A DNA stretch of 64,000 bases, taken from assembly GCA_965205045.1 (NCBI GenBank), contig OZ242031.1, positions 5,456,001 to 5,520,000 on the forward strand, in the 5' to 3' direction. The notes under the pieces were generated by a model, which was not told where the DNA came from, did not search any database, and saw only the letters and a program-made list of their open reading frames with translations. Positions within the stretch are counted from its first letter, which is position 1. Each line of letters opens with the position of its first letter. The translations under genes were made by a program, and so were the position numbers. Positions 1 through 12,296 of this stretch are shown here, piece by piece. Source of the DNA: UBA6522 sp965205045. GTDB lineage: Bacteria; Pseudomonadota; Gammaproteobacteria; Steroidobacterales; Rariloculaceae.

Positions 1-392
1 AGGTGTTCGTGGACTGCCCGCTGAGCGAGGCTGAACGGCGGGACCCGAAAGGACTGTACCGGCGTGCCCGTGCTGGTGTGATCAGGAATTTCACGGGGAT
101 CGACGATCCCTACGAGAAACCCGCCAATCCGGAGATTCATCTCCGCACGGACAGGCTCACCGTCGAGGAAGAGGTATCGGCCATTATCGACTACCTGGAA
201 CGCAACGGCATTATCGACACTGTCCGGATCGACGGATCCCTGCGCCCGACCGAACGCGACGCCTCGTCGGATGATGCGAAACGCGGCGACGCCTCGCGCG
301 GCCTGGAGCCTGGAAGCGCGGCGGACGGTCCCGAGCGCAGCGACGCCTCGGGTCGGGCGAAGCGCAACGTTTCGGCGGGTGACGCCCGGTGA
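1..392 (+). CDS. cysC: Adenylylsulfate (APS) kinase, C-terminal part
   Basis: The window opens inside this gene, so the P-loop half is missing. APS kinase phosphorylates APS to PAPS in the cytoplasm. What remains reads VFVDCPLSEAERRDPKGLY, then RARAGVIRNFTGIDDPYE and PEIHLRTD, the conserved C-terminal lid region of CysC. After about residue 85 comes a tail of some 45 residues rich in Asp, Ser, Ala, Gly and Arg, with recurring GDAS-like units, that the family does not normally carry and that looks disordered. The stop codon overlaps the GTG start of sat (GTGA), so the two are translationally coupled. The family call is firm; the role of the tail is unknown. Confidence 0.9.
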   Translation, partial: VFVDCPLSEAERRDPKGLYRRARAGVIRNFTGIDDPYEKPANPEIHLRTDRLTVEEEVSAIIDYLERNGIIDTVRIDGSLRPTERDASSDDAKRGDASRGLEPGSAADGPERSDASGRAKRNVSAGDAR

Positions 393-1567
393 TCAGTCCT
401 CACGGGAGCGGTGCCCTGCGACCGCTGTTTGTCGCCGACGGCAAGTACCGGGCCGAATTGCTGGCGGAGGCCGAGTCGCTGCCGTCGCTTGTCCTCAATT
501 CGGCGGCGGCCGCCAACGCCGTCATGCTGGGCGGCGGATACTTCACCCCGCTGGACGGCTTCATGAACCTTGAGGACGCCATGAGCGTCGCCGAAGAGAT
601 GTATACCGGGGACGGGCTATTCTGGCCTGTGCCGATCCTGAACCTTTGCGCCGACGTGGACGGCATCGAATCGTCGCGGCGTATCGCCCTTCGCGACCCG
701 AACGTTGCCGGCAACCCGATGCTCGCGGTGATGGAGGTGACGAGTATCGAAGCCGCCGGCGCTGAACAACTGGATACCATCGTCCGGTCTGTCTTCGGAA
801 CAGGCGACGACAACCACCCGGGCGTCGCCGAATTCCGCGGTCGCGGCCGGTTCTGCGTGGCGGGGCCGATCGAGGTCCTGAACTTCAGTTACTTCGAGCG
901 GGATTTCCCGGATACGTTCCGGACGGCGGTGGATATTCGCGCCGAGATCGACCGGCTGGGCTGGGAAACTTCGGTGGCGTTTCAGACCCGCAACCCCATG
1001 CACCTGGCCCACGAGACGCTGTGCCGGATGGCCATGGAGCGTCTGGGCGCCGACGGCCTCGTAATCCACATGTTGCTGGGCAAGCTCAAACCCGGAGACA
1101 TTCCGGGTGAAGTCCGCGATGCCTGCATTCGCAAGATGGTGGAACTCTATTTCCCCGCCGATACCGTGATGGTGGCCGGCTACGGCTTCGACATGCTCTA
1201 CGCCGGACCGCGGGAAGCCCTTCTGCACGCCCTCTTCCGGCAGAACATGGGCGTCACGCATCTTGTCGTGGGGCGCGACCATGCCGGCGTCGGTGATTAC
1301 TACGGTCCTTTCGAATCCCAGGCGATCTTCGAGCGTATTCCTCACGATGCCCTGCAAATCCGCATCTTTGCCGCCGATCTCGCCGCCTGGTCGAAAAAAC
1401 TCGGCCGGGTGGTGATGATGCGCGAGGTGACCGATCACACGCCGGACGACTACCTGGTGCTCTCCGGGACCAACTTGCGGGGCATACTGAGCCAGGGCAA
1501 ACGCCCGCCACCGGAAATCACCCGGCCGGAAGTGGCCGAGATTCTCATGGAATACTACAGCCGTTGA
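389..1567 (+). CDS. sat: Sulfate adenylyltransferase (ATP sulfurylase), dissimilatory type
   Basis: A 392-residue homomeric-type ATP sulfurylase, interconverting ATP plus sulfate with APS plus pyrophosphate. Near residues 197-207 it carries the QTRN and HLAH nucleotide-binding motifs (QTRNPMHLAH), and around residue 295 GRDHAGVGDYYG. Length and motifs match the single-chain Sat of sulfur oxidisers and sulfate reducers rather than the CysDN heterodimer. The GTG start overlaps the cysC stop. In a sulfur oxidiser it would run in the ATP-forming direction on APS made by AprAB, whose genes begin at the far end of this window. Co-transcription with cysC also allows PAPS synthesis. Confidence 0.95.
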   Translation: MISPHGSGALRPLFVADGKYRAELLAEAESLPSLVLNSAAAANAVMLGGGYFTPLDGFMNLEDAMSVAEEMYTGDGLFWPVPILNLCADVDGIESSRRIALRDPNVAGNPMLAVMEVTSIEAAGAEQLDTIVRSVFGTGDDNHPGVAEFRGRGRFCVAGPIEVLNFSYFERDFPDTFRTAVDIRAEIDRLGWETSVAFQTRNPMHLAHETLCRMAMERLGADGLVIHMLLGKLKPGDIPGEVRDACIRKMVELYFPADTVMVAGYGFDMLYAGPREALLHALFRQNMGVTHLVVGRDHAGVGDYYGPFESQAIFERIPHDALQIRIFAADLAAWSKKLGRVVMMREVTDHTPDDYLVLSGTNLRGILSQGKRPPPEITRPEVAEILMEYYSR

Positions 1568-1657
1568 CCCCACAAGGTCGATCCGAGGCGCTCAGGGTGC
1601 TTCAGTCAGCGGGTCATCGAGCCGCCGCACCGCGCATCCGTGATCGTGACAGGTCGA

Positions 1658-1677
1658 GCCGCGCCCGTGGGCGCGGC
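1658..1677. terminator. Possible bidirectional terminator hairpin
   Basis: An 8-bp perfect GC stem (GCCGCGCC and GGCGCGGC) with a 4-base CGTG loop lies between the convergent sat and TPR genes. No U-run follows on either strand, so factor-independent termination is only suggested by position. Confidence 0.35.
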
Positions 1678-1690
1678 CCTCACGCAACGA

Positions 1691-2635
1691 TCAGCGTCTG
1701 GTCATGGTTTCGGCCCGGGCACGGTTCAGTCCCGTCAGGGACCGCTCCCGTTCACCCTGCTGGGTGAGGCTGTAGATCAGCCACGTCAGGGCATGATAGC
1801 CCTGGTTGTCGTAGAGGTCGTCCGGGTCCGCCTGCCGGGCTCTCGATTCCTCGAACGATCGTAGGTTGCGGTCAGTGCCCTCATCCCACATGCCCAGGGC
1901 AAAGTAGATGTGCGACCCCATGTGCAAGGCGTGCACCGCCGACGGCGCGACGCGAATGTAGTCGCGCGCCATCCTCAGCCCCAACGGCGCGTGGATGGGA
2001 TCGTCGTAACTGTGAATCGCGTAGTGCAGCGCACCGGGGTGCAACGGGTTCTTTTCCAGGATCTCTTCGGCGATGGCGCCCGCCCGCATGTACTTGGCGT
2101 AGTCGCGCCCGTTGGCCTCCACGAGAATGTACAGGGCGTAGAACGCCGCCGCGTCCAGGTCGTCGGGGTACTTCTCGTGCAGCGCCCTCAGCGCTTCCAG
2201 GTAAGCGAGGTTTCGCTCGTCCTGGGTGCCTTCCCCGAACAGGATCTCGATGCTCGCCAGGTAGTCCTTCTCCCGCTGCGTCCCCATCCGTGCCGCCCGA
2301 GCCTCCGGCGTGGGTCCCATCCGCTGCAGAACGGCCCGGGACCGCTCCGGGTCGGTTCTGCGCCAGAAGCCGTGTTCCCAGGACAGCGCTTCGCCCCAGT
2401 AGGCCATGCCGAAGTCCGGATCGATGGCCAGCGCCTCATGGAACGAGGCGCGCGCGTCGGGGTATTCGAAATTGTGAAGCTGCAGGAGGCCACGCAGGAA
2501 CGCCGGCTGGGCCTCGGCCGCGCCGGTGGCTTCGAATTCCGTCATGCCGTAGTTCTCCTGTGCCTGCACGGCCAGGGACAGCACCACGGATCCCAGGATC
2601 AACGCGAGAATTCGTGCGGTTTTCATTGGTCTCAT
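1691..2635 (-). CDS. Secreted tetratricopeptide-repeat protein
   Basis: A 314-residue protein with an N-terminal signal peptide (hydrophobic stretch about residues 6-24, ending SLAVQAQ). Next come TPR-like helical pairs such as NFEYPDARASFHEALAIDPD and FGMAYWGEALSWEHGFW. It contains the conserved HYAIHSYDDP and MGSHIYFALGMWDE blocks of a family of exported TPR proteins common in marine and soil proteobacteria. From memory, those relatives are considerably longer (over 500 residues), so this copy may lack its C-terminal half; no continuation is seen in other frames before the hairpin. Function unknown, probably a periplasmic scaffold. Confidence 0.75.
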   Translation of the reverse strand: MRPMKTARILALILGSVVLSLAVQAQENYGMTEFEATGAAEAQPAFLRGLLQLHNFEYPDARASFHEALAIDPDFGMAYWGEALSWEHGFWRRTDPERSRAVLQRMGPTPEARAARMGTQREKDYLASIEILFGEGTQDERNLAYLEALRALHEKYPDDLDAAAFYALYILVEANGRDYAKYMRAGAIAEEILEKNPLHPGALHYAIHSYDDPIHAPLGLRMARDYIRVAPSAVHALHMGSHIYFALGMWDEGTDRNLRSFEESRARQADPDDLYDNQGYHALTWLIYSLTQQGERERSLTGLNRARAETMTRR

Positions 2636-2747
2636 CGGACTCTCCAGCGTGCTTCGATTCGGTGGACGGCGCCTTGCCCTCCGCCAGGCGCCATGAGGCT
2701 GCGCTCGGGCACCGCATCAAGGATAACCGACGTTGTGCGCATTTCCC

Positions 2748-4019
2748 ATGAGGGTTTCAACTTCTTCACGTACAGACCGCCCGCAGTGCGAGTCCCACGA
2801 TACCGGCGGCTTGCCAGGGAGAACGCCAAAGGACATTATCGGGACTCAAGAAACAAGCAACCGGCCGACGAGGCAACCATCGGCGGACCGGCCAGGACGC
2901 CGGAGCACTCGGGCTGCATCGCCACAAAAGGACTTTTGTCACGGGCTGCTTGCGCGTACAGTTAGCGCACGGAATCGGGAGGGCCACATCATCGAACCCC
3001 AGGGTCAAACCAGGTCGGGACTTGCCATCGCAGTCACAGTCATCGCGATCGTCGCGGTCATTTACGGCATGCAGGCGGCTCGCGCCATCCTCGTCCCGTT
3101 GCTGGTAGCTGTATTCATTTCGGTGCTTTGTGCGCCCATCACCCGCCTTCTGGAGCGGGTGCGCGTACCCACCGGCATCGCGGTGACCCTCGTCATCATC
3201 CTGATCATCGGCACCCTGACCCTGGTCGGCACTTTCGTCGGCGGCTCGCTGGCTGCTTTCAACGACCGCCTGCCGTTCTACCAGACACGGCTGGACGAGA
3301 TCTTTACGGAAATGGCTGCGTTGTTGGGCCAGGACGTCGGTGTCGACCTGTTGCGCGATCTCATTCAGCCCGGGGCGGCGATGGGTCTGGTTACCATCGT
3401 GTTGAACGCGATCCAGGGATTGCTGGCGAATTTCTTCCTGATCGCCTTCTCGGTGGTATTCATGCTCCTGGAGGCCTCCTCGCTGCCCGCCAAGATACGC
3501 CTGGTGGTGCGCGCATCCCGCGGCGAGCCCGAGTACTTCAAGCGATTCACCAGCAGCGTGCAGCGCTACCTGGGCATCAAGTCGCTCACCAGCCTGGCCA
3601 CCGGCCTTGCCGTCGGCGTGCTGGCCGCAGCCTTTGGCCTGGACTTTCCCGTGCTCTGGGGCCTGCTCGCCTTTCTGCTCAATTTCATTCCCAACATCGG
3701 ATCGCTGATCGCCGCCATTCCCGCGGTGCTGCTGGCGCTGATTCAATTCGGCGGACTCAACGCGGCGTTCATCGCGCTTGGCTACTTCGTGATCAACATT
3801 GCCATCGGCGGAGTCATCGAGCCCAGGGTCATGGGACGCGGACTGGGAATGTCCACGCTGGTCGTCTTTCTCTCACTGGTCTTCTGGGGATGGGTGTTCG
3901 GCCCGATCGGGATGCTGCTGTCCGTACCGCTGACCATGACGGCCAAGATTGCGCTGGAGTCCAGCGAGAGAACCGCCGTTCTCGGACTACTCCTGAGTCC
4001 GCCCGGCCGCGGCGCCTGA
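2748..4019 (+). CDS. AI-2E family transporter (PerM-like permease)
   Basis: Polytopic inner-membrane protein of the AI-2E/PerM family. Two hydrophobic helices (about positions 3016-3120) are followed by a soluble central segment and a C-terminal membrane block containing the family signature around LNFIPNIGSLIAAIP and IEPRVMGRGLGMS. Substrate unknown. The start is uncertain. The first 80 codons from the in-frame ATG at 2748 (or TTG at 2733) read like non-coding DNA. A strong Shine-Dalgarno-like GGGAGG lies at 2978-2983, just before two consecutive ATC codons at 2988 and 2991, so translation may start there on a non-canonical codon. Confidence 0.85.
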   Translation: MRVSTSSRTDRPQCESHDTGGLPGRTPKDIIGTQETSNRPTRQPSADRPGRRSTRAASPQKDFCHGLLARTVSARNREGHIIEPQGQTRSGLAIAVTVIAIVAVIYGMQAARAILVPLLVAVFISVLCAPITRLLERVRVPTGIAVTLVIILIIGTLTLVGTFVGGSLAAFNDRLPFYQTRLDEIFTEMAALLGQDVGVDLLRDLIQPGAAMGLVTIVLNAIQGLLANFFLIAFSVVFMLLEASSLPAKIRLVVRASRGEPEYFKRFTSSVQRYLGIKSLTSLATGLAVGVLAAAFGLDFPVLWGLLAFLLNFIPNIGSLIAAIPAVLLALIQFGGLNAAFIALGYFVINIAIGGVIEPRVMGRGLGMSTLVVFLSLVFWGWVFGPIGMLLSVPLTMTAKIALESSERTAVLGLLLSPPGRGA

Positions 4020-4101
4020 ACCCGGCATCGCCGGCCTCTGGGGCGGCACCGGCCGCCAGCGCTGCATCCAACCGATCACTGCGTATCTACCGGATGTAGC
4101 G

Positions 4102-5313
<1,212 letters not shown>

Positions 5314-5522
5314 GGGCGGTGAACGCTCCGGGTTTCGGCTCGACTGCGAACACAAGCCTAGCATCGACGGCTGCACCGTCAAGAACGTGCAACTGAAGAA
5401 TTGTGGAGATTGCGCGGCGCCTCGGCTTGCGCGGGCCCGTGCATGCACACGCCGACTCGACACGCCGAGCACTGGAATTGTAGGATCGACACTTCAGGGG
5501 AACCAAGATAGAGAAGACAAGA

Positions 5523-6107
5523 ATGACCGGAATAGAGGCAACTCGGGCGTCGCGGTTGCGTTCCGCCGCGATCGCACTGGCGGGCGCTATAGCGTTGGCA
5601 GCAGCGACCCTGCCCGCATGGGGTGTTCAGGCGGGCGATGAGGCACCGCCATGGGTCGGAATGGATGCCGGGGATCAGACGGTCGCCTTTCCCGACGTGC
5701 TGAACGGAAATCCGGCCGTCATGGTGTTCTGGGCCACATGGTGCCCCTACTGCAAGGCATTCATGCCGTACCTGGAGCCCATCCTGGACGATTACTCCGA
5801 CCGGGGCGTGCAGGTGATTGCCGTCAATACGCGGGAAGACGAATCCGACGGCGATCCCAGGGCCTATCTGGAGGATCTCGGATTTCCCCTGATGGGCATC
5901 CTCGAAGGTGACGCGATTGCCGCCGATTACGATGTCCATTTCATCCCGGGACTGATGGTGGTCGACGGTACCGGCACCGTGTCCTGGCGCCGGGAGTCCA
6001 CGGACTTGCCGCCGGGCGACGTATTGTCGGAATTCTGGTCTGCCGAAGTTCGGGCAGCGCTTGACGCGGCGCTGGCATCCCAAACCGACTCATCCCAGGC
6101 ACCGTAG
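5523..6107 (+). CDS. TlpA/ResA-like thioredoxin-fold protein, exported
   Basis: A 194-residue protein with an N-terminal signal sequence (hydrophobic residues about 15-32) and a thioredoxin fold. The redox motif WCPYC has its cysteines at residues 74 and 77, and the cis-proline region is FIPGLMVVDGTG. It probably handles disulfide exchange in the periplasm, in the style of TlpA or ResA. It is transcribed divergently from the MacB-like permease. The CPYC dipeptide is glutaredoxin-like, whereas TlpA usually has CxPC, so substrate preference cannot be assigned. Confidence 0.85.
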   Translation: MTGIEATRASRLRSAAIALAGAIALAAATLPAWGVQAGDEAPPWVGMDAGDQTVAFPDVLNGNPAVMVFWATWCPYCKAFMPYLEPILDDYSDRGVQVIAVNTREDESDGDPRAYLEDLGFPLMGILEGDAIAADYDVHFIPGLMVVDGTGTVSWRRESTDLPPGDVLSEFWSAEVRAALDAALASQTDSSQAP

Positions 6108-6134
6108 CGCCCACAGGCGCCCGCTTGCTCAAGT

Positions 6135-6151
6135 CGCGCCATCCTGGCGCG
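6135..6151. terminator. Possible terminator hairpin after the thioredoxin gene
   Basis: A 7-bp stem CGCGCCA/TGGCGCG with a TCC loop starts 28 bases after the thioredoxin stop codon. No T-tract follows, so this is weak evidence. Confidence 0.3.
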
Positions 6152-6311
6152 GCGGCTGCCGGGCGCTCACCCGTACCTGCATTTTCTGAATATTGTTCTG
6201 CGGAAGTGGAATAAATACAGGCACTTGAAGGGTGTATTCTGTTCGTCCGTTTCCGTTGCAGCGGTATCACGCCCGTACGCGTGTCCCGCGCCCGAAGCGA
6301 GAATGTAGAAG

Positions 6312-6602
6312 ATGCAGATGATCATCGCCAATCGACTCACCGACGGACGCGTCGTTTTCATGGGCGATGCCGGCGATTGGGTGAATGAAATCGCGGATGG
6401 TTTGCTGCTCGTCAGCAGGCAGGATGCGGATGAACGTCTGCTTGAGGCTAAGCAGGCCGTGGAAGAGAACCGGGTGGTCGATCCCTATCTCATCGATGTA
6501 GCGGCGGATGCCGGCCGGCGGCGTCCCGTTCTGGTTCGGGAACGAATCAGGGCCTTCGGACCGTCGGTGGGCCTGGTCCCGCAGAGTCGCGGAGCAATCT
6601 AG
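6312..6602 (+). CDS. DUF2849 protein of the sulfite-reductase operon
   Basis: A 96-residue soluble protein that starts MQMIIANRLTDGRVVF and contains the WVNEIADGLLLV block typical of DUF2849. Members are normally encoded immediately upstream of a CysI-type sulfite/nitrite reductase in proteobacteria, as here; the next start lies only 2 bases after this stop. The biochemical role is not established, though an accessory role in sulfite reduction is usually assumed. Identification rests on sequence feel plus the diagnostic gene order. Confidence 0.8.
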   Translation: MQMIIANRLTDGRVVFMGDAGDWVNEIADGLLLVSRQDADERLLEAKQAVEENRVVDPYLIDVAADAGRRRPVLVRERIRAFGPSVGLVPQSRGAI

Positions 6603-6604
6603 CC

Positions 6605-8277
<1,673 letters not shown>

Positions 8278-8278
<1 letters not shown>

Positions 8279-8772
8279 TGGCGCTGATCAGGAACAACGC
8301 GGTCGTGGAGGACCTCTACGCCGATGCGACCGGGCAGGAACGCATTCCCTCCGCCGGAGCGGTGCTTGTCGACCTGCAACAATGGCAAGCTCATCGAGAG
8401 CAATTACTTCGACGCTCTGCGCCTGTCGGCGTGAAGCTGAGGAGTGATCAGCCGCCCGAGTTGATCGCCGACGACCTGAACTCAGTCGCCATGATTGCCT
8501 TGGAGTTTCCGGTATTCAGAGATGGACGAGCCTACTCCTATGCGCGGCTACTGCGCGAGCAGCACGGTTTTTCGGGCGAGATCAGGGCTGTGGGCGACGT
8601 GCTTCTGGAACAGCTTCACTTCATGGAGCGCACCGGGTTCGACGCCTTCGAGTTGGATAGCGACGACCCCCTGAGAGACCTGCAAATCGCCGCCGGCGAT
8701 TTCAGCGTCTGGTATCAACCCGCGGCTGACGGTCGAAAGTCCGCAGTGCAATTGAGACACGACGGGAACTGA
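8278..8772 (+). CDS. DUF934 oxidoreductase-associated protein
   Basis: A 164-residue cytoplasmic protein whose ATG overlaps the reductase stop codon (TGATG), so it is translationally coupled. The core VAMIALEFPVFRDGRAYSYA followed by RLLREQHGFSGEIRAVGDV is the hallmark of DUF934. That family is found next to CysI-like reductases and is annotated as an oxidoreductase accessory. Molecular function is unknown. It completes a compact DUF2849-reductase-DUF934 operon. Confidence 0.85.
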
Positions 8773-8908
8773 TTGCCCGACGCCGCGCATCTCCAACGGC
8801 AAGCGCCGATGCTGAGCCGTGAGTCAGCAGAATCAGTTTTAGAACGACTCGTGCGTTTCCAAATGAGTTTTCTTCGTCGGCTACAGAGAGCTCCAAGGGT
8901 AGCCTGGC

Positions 8909-9999
8909 TCAGACCGCTGGCGCCTGCTCTCGAATGCGAGTCACAAAATCGCACAACGACTCGATTACCGTGAGTTCCTTACCCGTCAAATCGGTAATCC
9001 GCAATTCGATTTCCTTGTCGTTTCGTGTGACGCGTACCTTGTTTGCTCCCCAGGCACGGAAGAGACCTGCAAGTTCACTCTCCGCCCTTGCCGCAAAGTC
9101 CGAGTTATCCCATCGCTTTCGAATCGGGTTGCCGACGTGTGGGAGATGCGCGTATATCCGGCCCTTCGCGGACACCACAACCAAGGGAAGAGTCCTATTG
9201 TCGGAGATCGGATCCTGGAAGCGAATCGAGAAGCCGGCAGTTTGCCACTCGACAACCAGTGTTTCCTGATTGTCCAACAGGCGGAGCAACTCCTCGGCAA
9301 CCCGGACAGCGCCGATGCCGCCATTCTTGTGTTTCTCCAACTGGCCCAAGAATTGTGTTGCATCCAGGGAGACACGGCTTCCGGAAGCGGGCAGTCCCGA
9401 AGAATCGGGAGTGGGAGCTTCGATCTCTACGTCCGGTTCGTGCCTTGGATCGAAAATGAGCCTGACAGTGGCTCTTTGAATTTCAGCGGTTTTCGCCATT
9501 GTGGACGGCATGACCAGGTATCTGTGGTCGTCGAGGGAATACACGCGAAGCTCGACAAGAGCCAATCGAAACATCATGTCCGGTCGACCAGCTACCGTCG
9601 CTGCCAGATTCTCCGCACGACTATCGATGCCATCTCCCACGATCAGCAGGACGATTTCCCCGGCAGATATCTGATCGCTAACCCGATCGATCCACTCAGC
9701 TTCATCCACATCTGGCGCCACCGCCGCATGGAGCGTTTTTTCTTTCCCGTTACGCGCCCACCAGAGTTTCTCGACCCTTTCGTAATCCCAATGCTTGACA
9801 TCCTGCGCATACTCAAGAATTTGAGCTACGACTTCACGCCTCGCTTGGTGATTTCGCCAAAGTTTGGTCTCGACGACAATCAGGTGCCCCGACCCAGAGA
9901 TCAGTACATTGTCTATGGAGCCTCGATTGGACGTAGTAATCTCTCGACCCATGGAATGCAGGTCACCCGTGGCCCTCGCATAGACTTGGCTCACCGGCA
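8909..9999 (-). pseudogene. PD-(D/E)XK-type nuclease, C-terminal part, split by IS66
   Basis: The 3' part of a gene whose 5' end lies beyond the IS66 element at 12390-12543. It contains SIDNVLISGSG followed by HLIVVETKLWRN, in which the spaced Asp and the E-T-K triad fit a PD-(D/E)XK nuclease core. It continues to a C-terminal domain of unknown type. Joining 12543-12390 to 9999-8909 gives an uninterrupted 414-codon frame through NAPNVLPVSQVYARATGD. The gene was therefore intact before insertion. An ATG-like GTG remnant start is possible but the N-terminus is lost, so it is scored as broken. Confidence 0.85.
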
Positions 10000-10037
10000 G
10001 TAAGCGGGCAAACTGGACCGTTCTGGACTTTCGCGGC

Positions 10038-11600
10038 CTAGTGAAGTGGGGGATCGCGGGCGCGGTCCAGGTCGGACCGTAGCGGATTGTCGGCGAAAAG
10101 CGTCTTCCACACCCTTGGGGTCAGTTCGACGGCGCGCTTGGCCGGATGCCGGTCGATCCGCTGCAACACGTCGACCAGGTAGATGTAGGGGTTCACGCCC
10201 TGCAGCTGGCAGGTCGCGAGCAAGCTCTGGATCGCCCCGACGCGGCGCGCGCCCAGTTCCGTCCAGGCGAACAGCCAGTTGCGCCGGCCCATCGGGATCG
10301 GGCGCAGGCCCCGCTCAAGGTGGTTCGTGTCGATGGCGACCCCGGGGTCCTCCAGAAACACCCGCAGCCCGGCCTCGCGTTCCGCCGCGTAGGCCAGCGC
10401 CTGACCGAACGGGTGGCTCGGCAGCAGGTCCACCCGCTGGCGTTGTTGTTTGCACCAGTCGAAAAACGCGTCCACCGCCGCGGCGCTGCGCTCGCGCCGC
10501 CAGGCCAGCTTCGCCGGGCCGTCGAGCTTCTTCTTGCGTATCTTCTTCTCGTGCCGGTACAGCGCGCCGATGAGCGACAACGCCGCGGCCACGCCCTCGG
10601 GATCGCTCTGCTTGGCATCCACGAAATTACGCCGGCAATGACTCCAGCACTGCGCATGCGCGAGGCCGCGGCGCTTCGCGAACGCCTCGTACGCACCGTA
10701 CCCGTCGCTCAACAGTGTGCCCGAGAAATCCCCGAGGAACCTCTCCACGTGCTTGTGCGCGCGGCTCGGCGCGTAGTGAAACACCAACTCGTCGTCCTGC
10801 CCGTACACCGGCCAGAAGTACGCCGCGCGCATCTTGCCCGGCCCGCTGCGCCCGGCCTTGATCGAGGTCTCGTCCATGGCCACGACCGCGCCGCTCAAAA
10901 TGTGCGCGGATTGCGCCGAGACCAGCGGCCCCAACAGGTCGATGGCCCGTCCGGCCCAGTTCGTCAGACTGCGCCGGCTCACCGCGATCCCGCTGTCGGC
11001 CAGGCGCCGGTGCTGGCGGTACAGCGGCAGGTGATATCGAAACTTGTCCACCAGCAGCCCGGCCAGGAAGCTCACGTCCACCGCCGCGCGCCCCAGCACG
11101 TTCGGCGGCGCCGCCGGCGTCAACACCTGCCCGGTGTCCCGGCGCTTGACGACCTGGCGCACGTACCTCAGCACCTTGTAGCTGCCCGGCTCCTGGGCCA
11201 GCCGGTGCGTGACCTTCTCCCCCACGAACTCCCGCTCGGACTCCGGAATCGCCTCGATGGCGGGGTCCGTCACATGGATCGTCTCCACCGGCACCGTCTC
11301 GTCGAACCGCAACCCGTGCTCGTTGACCGCCCCGTCGCGGCGCTTCTTCCGGCGCCGGTAGCGGATCTCTTGCGTGGGCGCCTCCCCGGCCGGTGTCGCC
11401 TCGATGCCCAGCGCCGCGAACAGGCTCGCCTGCTCCGCCTCGTCGAACTCGAGCCGCTTCTCGGACTTCGGCCCGAACAACTGGCGCTGGAACCACTCCA
11501 GTTGACGCTTGACCGAGGCCAGTTGGCCGGTGAGGTCGGCGACGGTCGCGTTCAATCGCGCGTTCTCTTGTTGAAGAACCTCGATCCGGGCGTGGGACAA
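10038..11600 (-). CDS. tnpC: IS66 transposase TnpC
   Basis: A 520-residue DDE transposase. An N-terminal coiled coil (LQQENARLNATVADLTGQLA) is followed by the zinc-ribbon-like FGPKSEKR region and the RNase H-fold catalytic domain. The latter holds VVAMDETSIK and the LLSDGYGAYEAFAKRRGLAHAQC-type block (split here by position, about residues 295-320). A C-terminal region carries NHLERGLRPIPMGRRNWLF with the third acidic residue. Full length and unbroken. It excises and inserts the element together with TnpA and TnpB. Confidence 0.95.
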   Translation of the reverse strand: MSHARIEVLQQENARLNATVADLTGQLASVKRQLEWFQRQLFGPKSEKRLEFDEAEQASLFAALGIEATPAGEAPTQEIRYRRRKKRRDGAVNEHGLRFDETVPVETIHVTDPAIEAIPESEREFVGEKVTHRLAQEPGSYKVLRYVRQVVKRRDTGQVLTPAAPPNVLGRAAVDVSFLAGLLVDKFRYHLPLYRQHRRLADSGIAVSRRSLTNWAGRAIDLLGPLVSAQSAHILSGAVVAMDETSIKAGRSGPGKMRAAYFWPVYGQDDELVFHYAPSRAHKHVERFLGDFSGTLLSDGYGAYEAFAKRRGLAHAQCWSHCRRNFVDAKQSDPEGVAAALSLIGALYRHEKKIRKKKLDGPAKLAWRRERSAAAVDAFFDWCKQQRQRVDLLPSHPFGQALAYAAEREAGLRVFLEDPGVAIDTNHLERGLRPIPMGRRNWLFAWTELGARRVGAIQSLLATCQLQGVNPYIYLVDVLQRIDRHPAKRAVELTPRVWKTLFADNPLRSDLDRARDPPLH

Positions 11601-11652
11601 GGGGTTCGCACTCGCCGCCGTTGAAGCGCCGATTATACCCGCTCCACGCCCG

Positions 11653-12003
11653 TCACGCCGCCATCCGGTAACGCTTGCGCTGGCGCCGGACCACGATGTC
11701 CGTCCCCTCCAGCAGCGCCAGCAGCGCGGTGCGAGTCAACGCCAGGGACCCGCCGCCCCGTGCGCCCAACGCCGCGAACCGCCCTTGCTCCAGGCGCTTG
11801 GCCCAGATCCAGTACCCGCCGGCATCGAACGCCAGCACCTTCAGCATCGTGCGCCGGCGGTTCACGAACACGTACCACTGCCCGTTCGTGGGATCGCGTC
11901 CCAGCTCGTGGCGCACCAGCGCCGAGAGCCCGTCGAAGGAACGGCGCATGTCGCACGGCGGCGTGTACAGCCAGATGCGGCAATCCCCGCCGAGGTTCAA
12001 CAC
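11653..12003 (-). CDS. tnpB: IS66 accessory protein TnpB
   Basis: A 116-residue protein recognised by IWLYTPPCDMRRSFDGLSAL and VFVNRRRTMLKVLAFD, the standard IS66 Orf2/TnpB signatures. It is required with TnpA and TnpC for IS66-type transposition, with unclear biochemistry. The GTG start at 12003 overlaps the end of tnpA; the longer upstream frame is out-of-frame tnpA sequence. Confidence 0.92.
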   Translation of the reverse strand: MLNLGGDCRIWLYTPPCDMRRSFDGLSALVRHELGRDPTNGQWYVFVNRRRTMLKVLAFDAGGYWIWAKRLEQGRFAALGARGGGSLALTRTALLALLEGTDIVVRRQRKRYRMAA

Positions 12004-12296
12004 CGCGGCGGGCGACGCAACCGCAATACCACCCCCTCGCCCAGGTCCAGCTCCGCCTCCCACGCCGGCAATGCCGTCGGCGAATCGGCCAACTCCACGA
12101 ACCGTCCCGCGCCGTTCGCCCCGCTGCCCGCTTCGGAGCGCCGCAGCTTGCGCCGCCACAACGAAAACGTGCTCGGCGCCAAGTCCTCCGCCGTGCAAAA
12201 CTGCTTGCGCGTCTGGCCGCTACGCTCGAACCGCGACACGATCGTCCGCCACTCCTCCGCCGAGCGGCGCACCGTCATCCGTTTGCCCTCGCTCAT
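11997..12296 (-). CDS. tnpA: IS66 accessory protein TnpA (helix-turn-helix)
   Basis: A 99-residue protein with a helix-turn-helix-like core (EEWRTIVSRFERSGQTRKQF, then APSTFSLWRRKLRR), typical of IS66 TnpA/IS3-type OrfA. The ATG at 12296 was chosen because an AAGGAGG site lies about 9 bases upstream; a further in-frame ATG at 12317 is possible. Its stop overlaps the tnpB start by 7 bases, which suggests coupled translation. Confidence 0.85.
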   Translation of the reverse strand: MSEGKRMTVRRSAEEWRTIVSRFERSGQTRKQFCTAEDLAPSTFSLWRRKLRRSEAGSGANGAGRFVELADSPTALPAWEAELDLGEGVVLRLRRPPRC

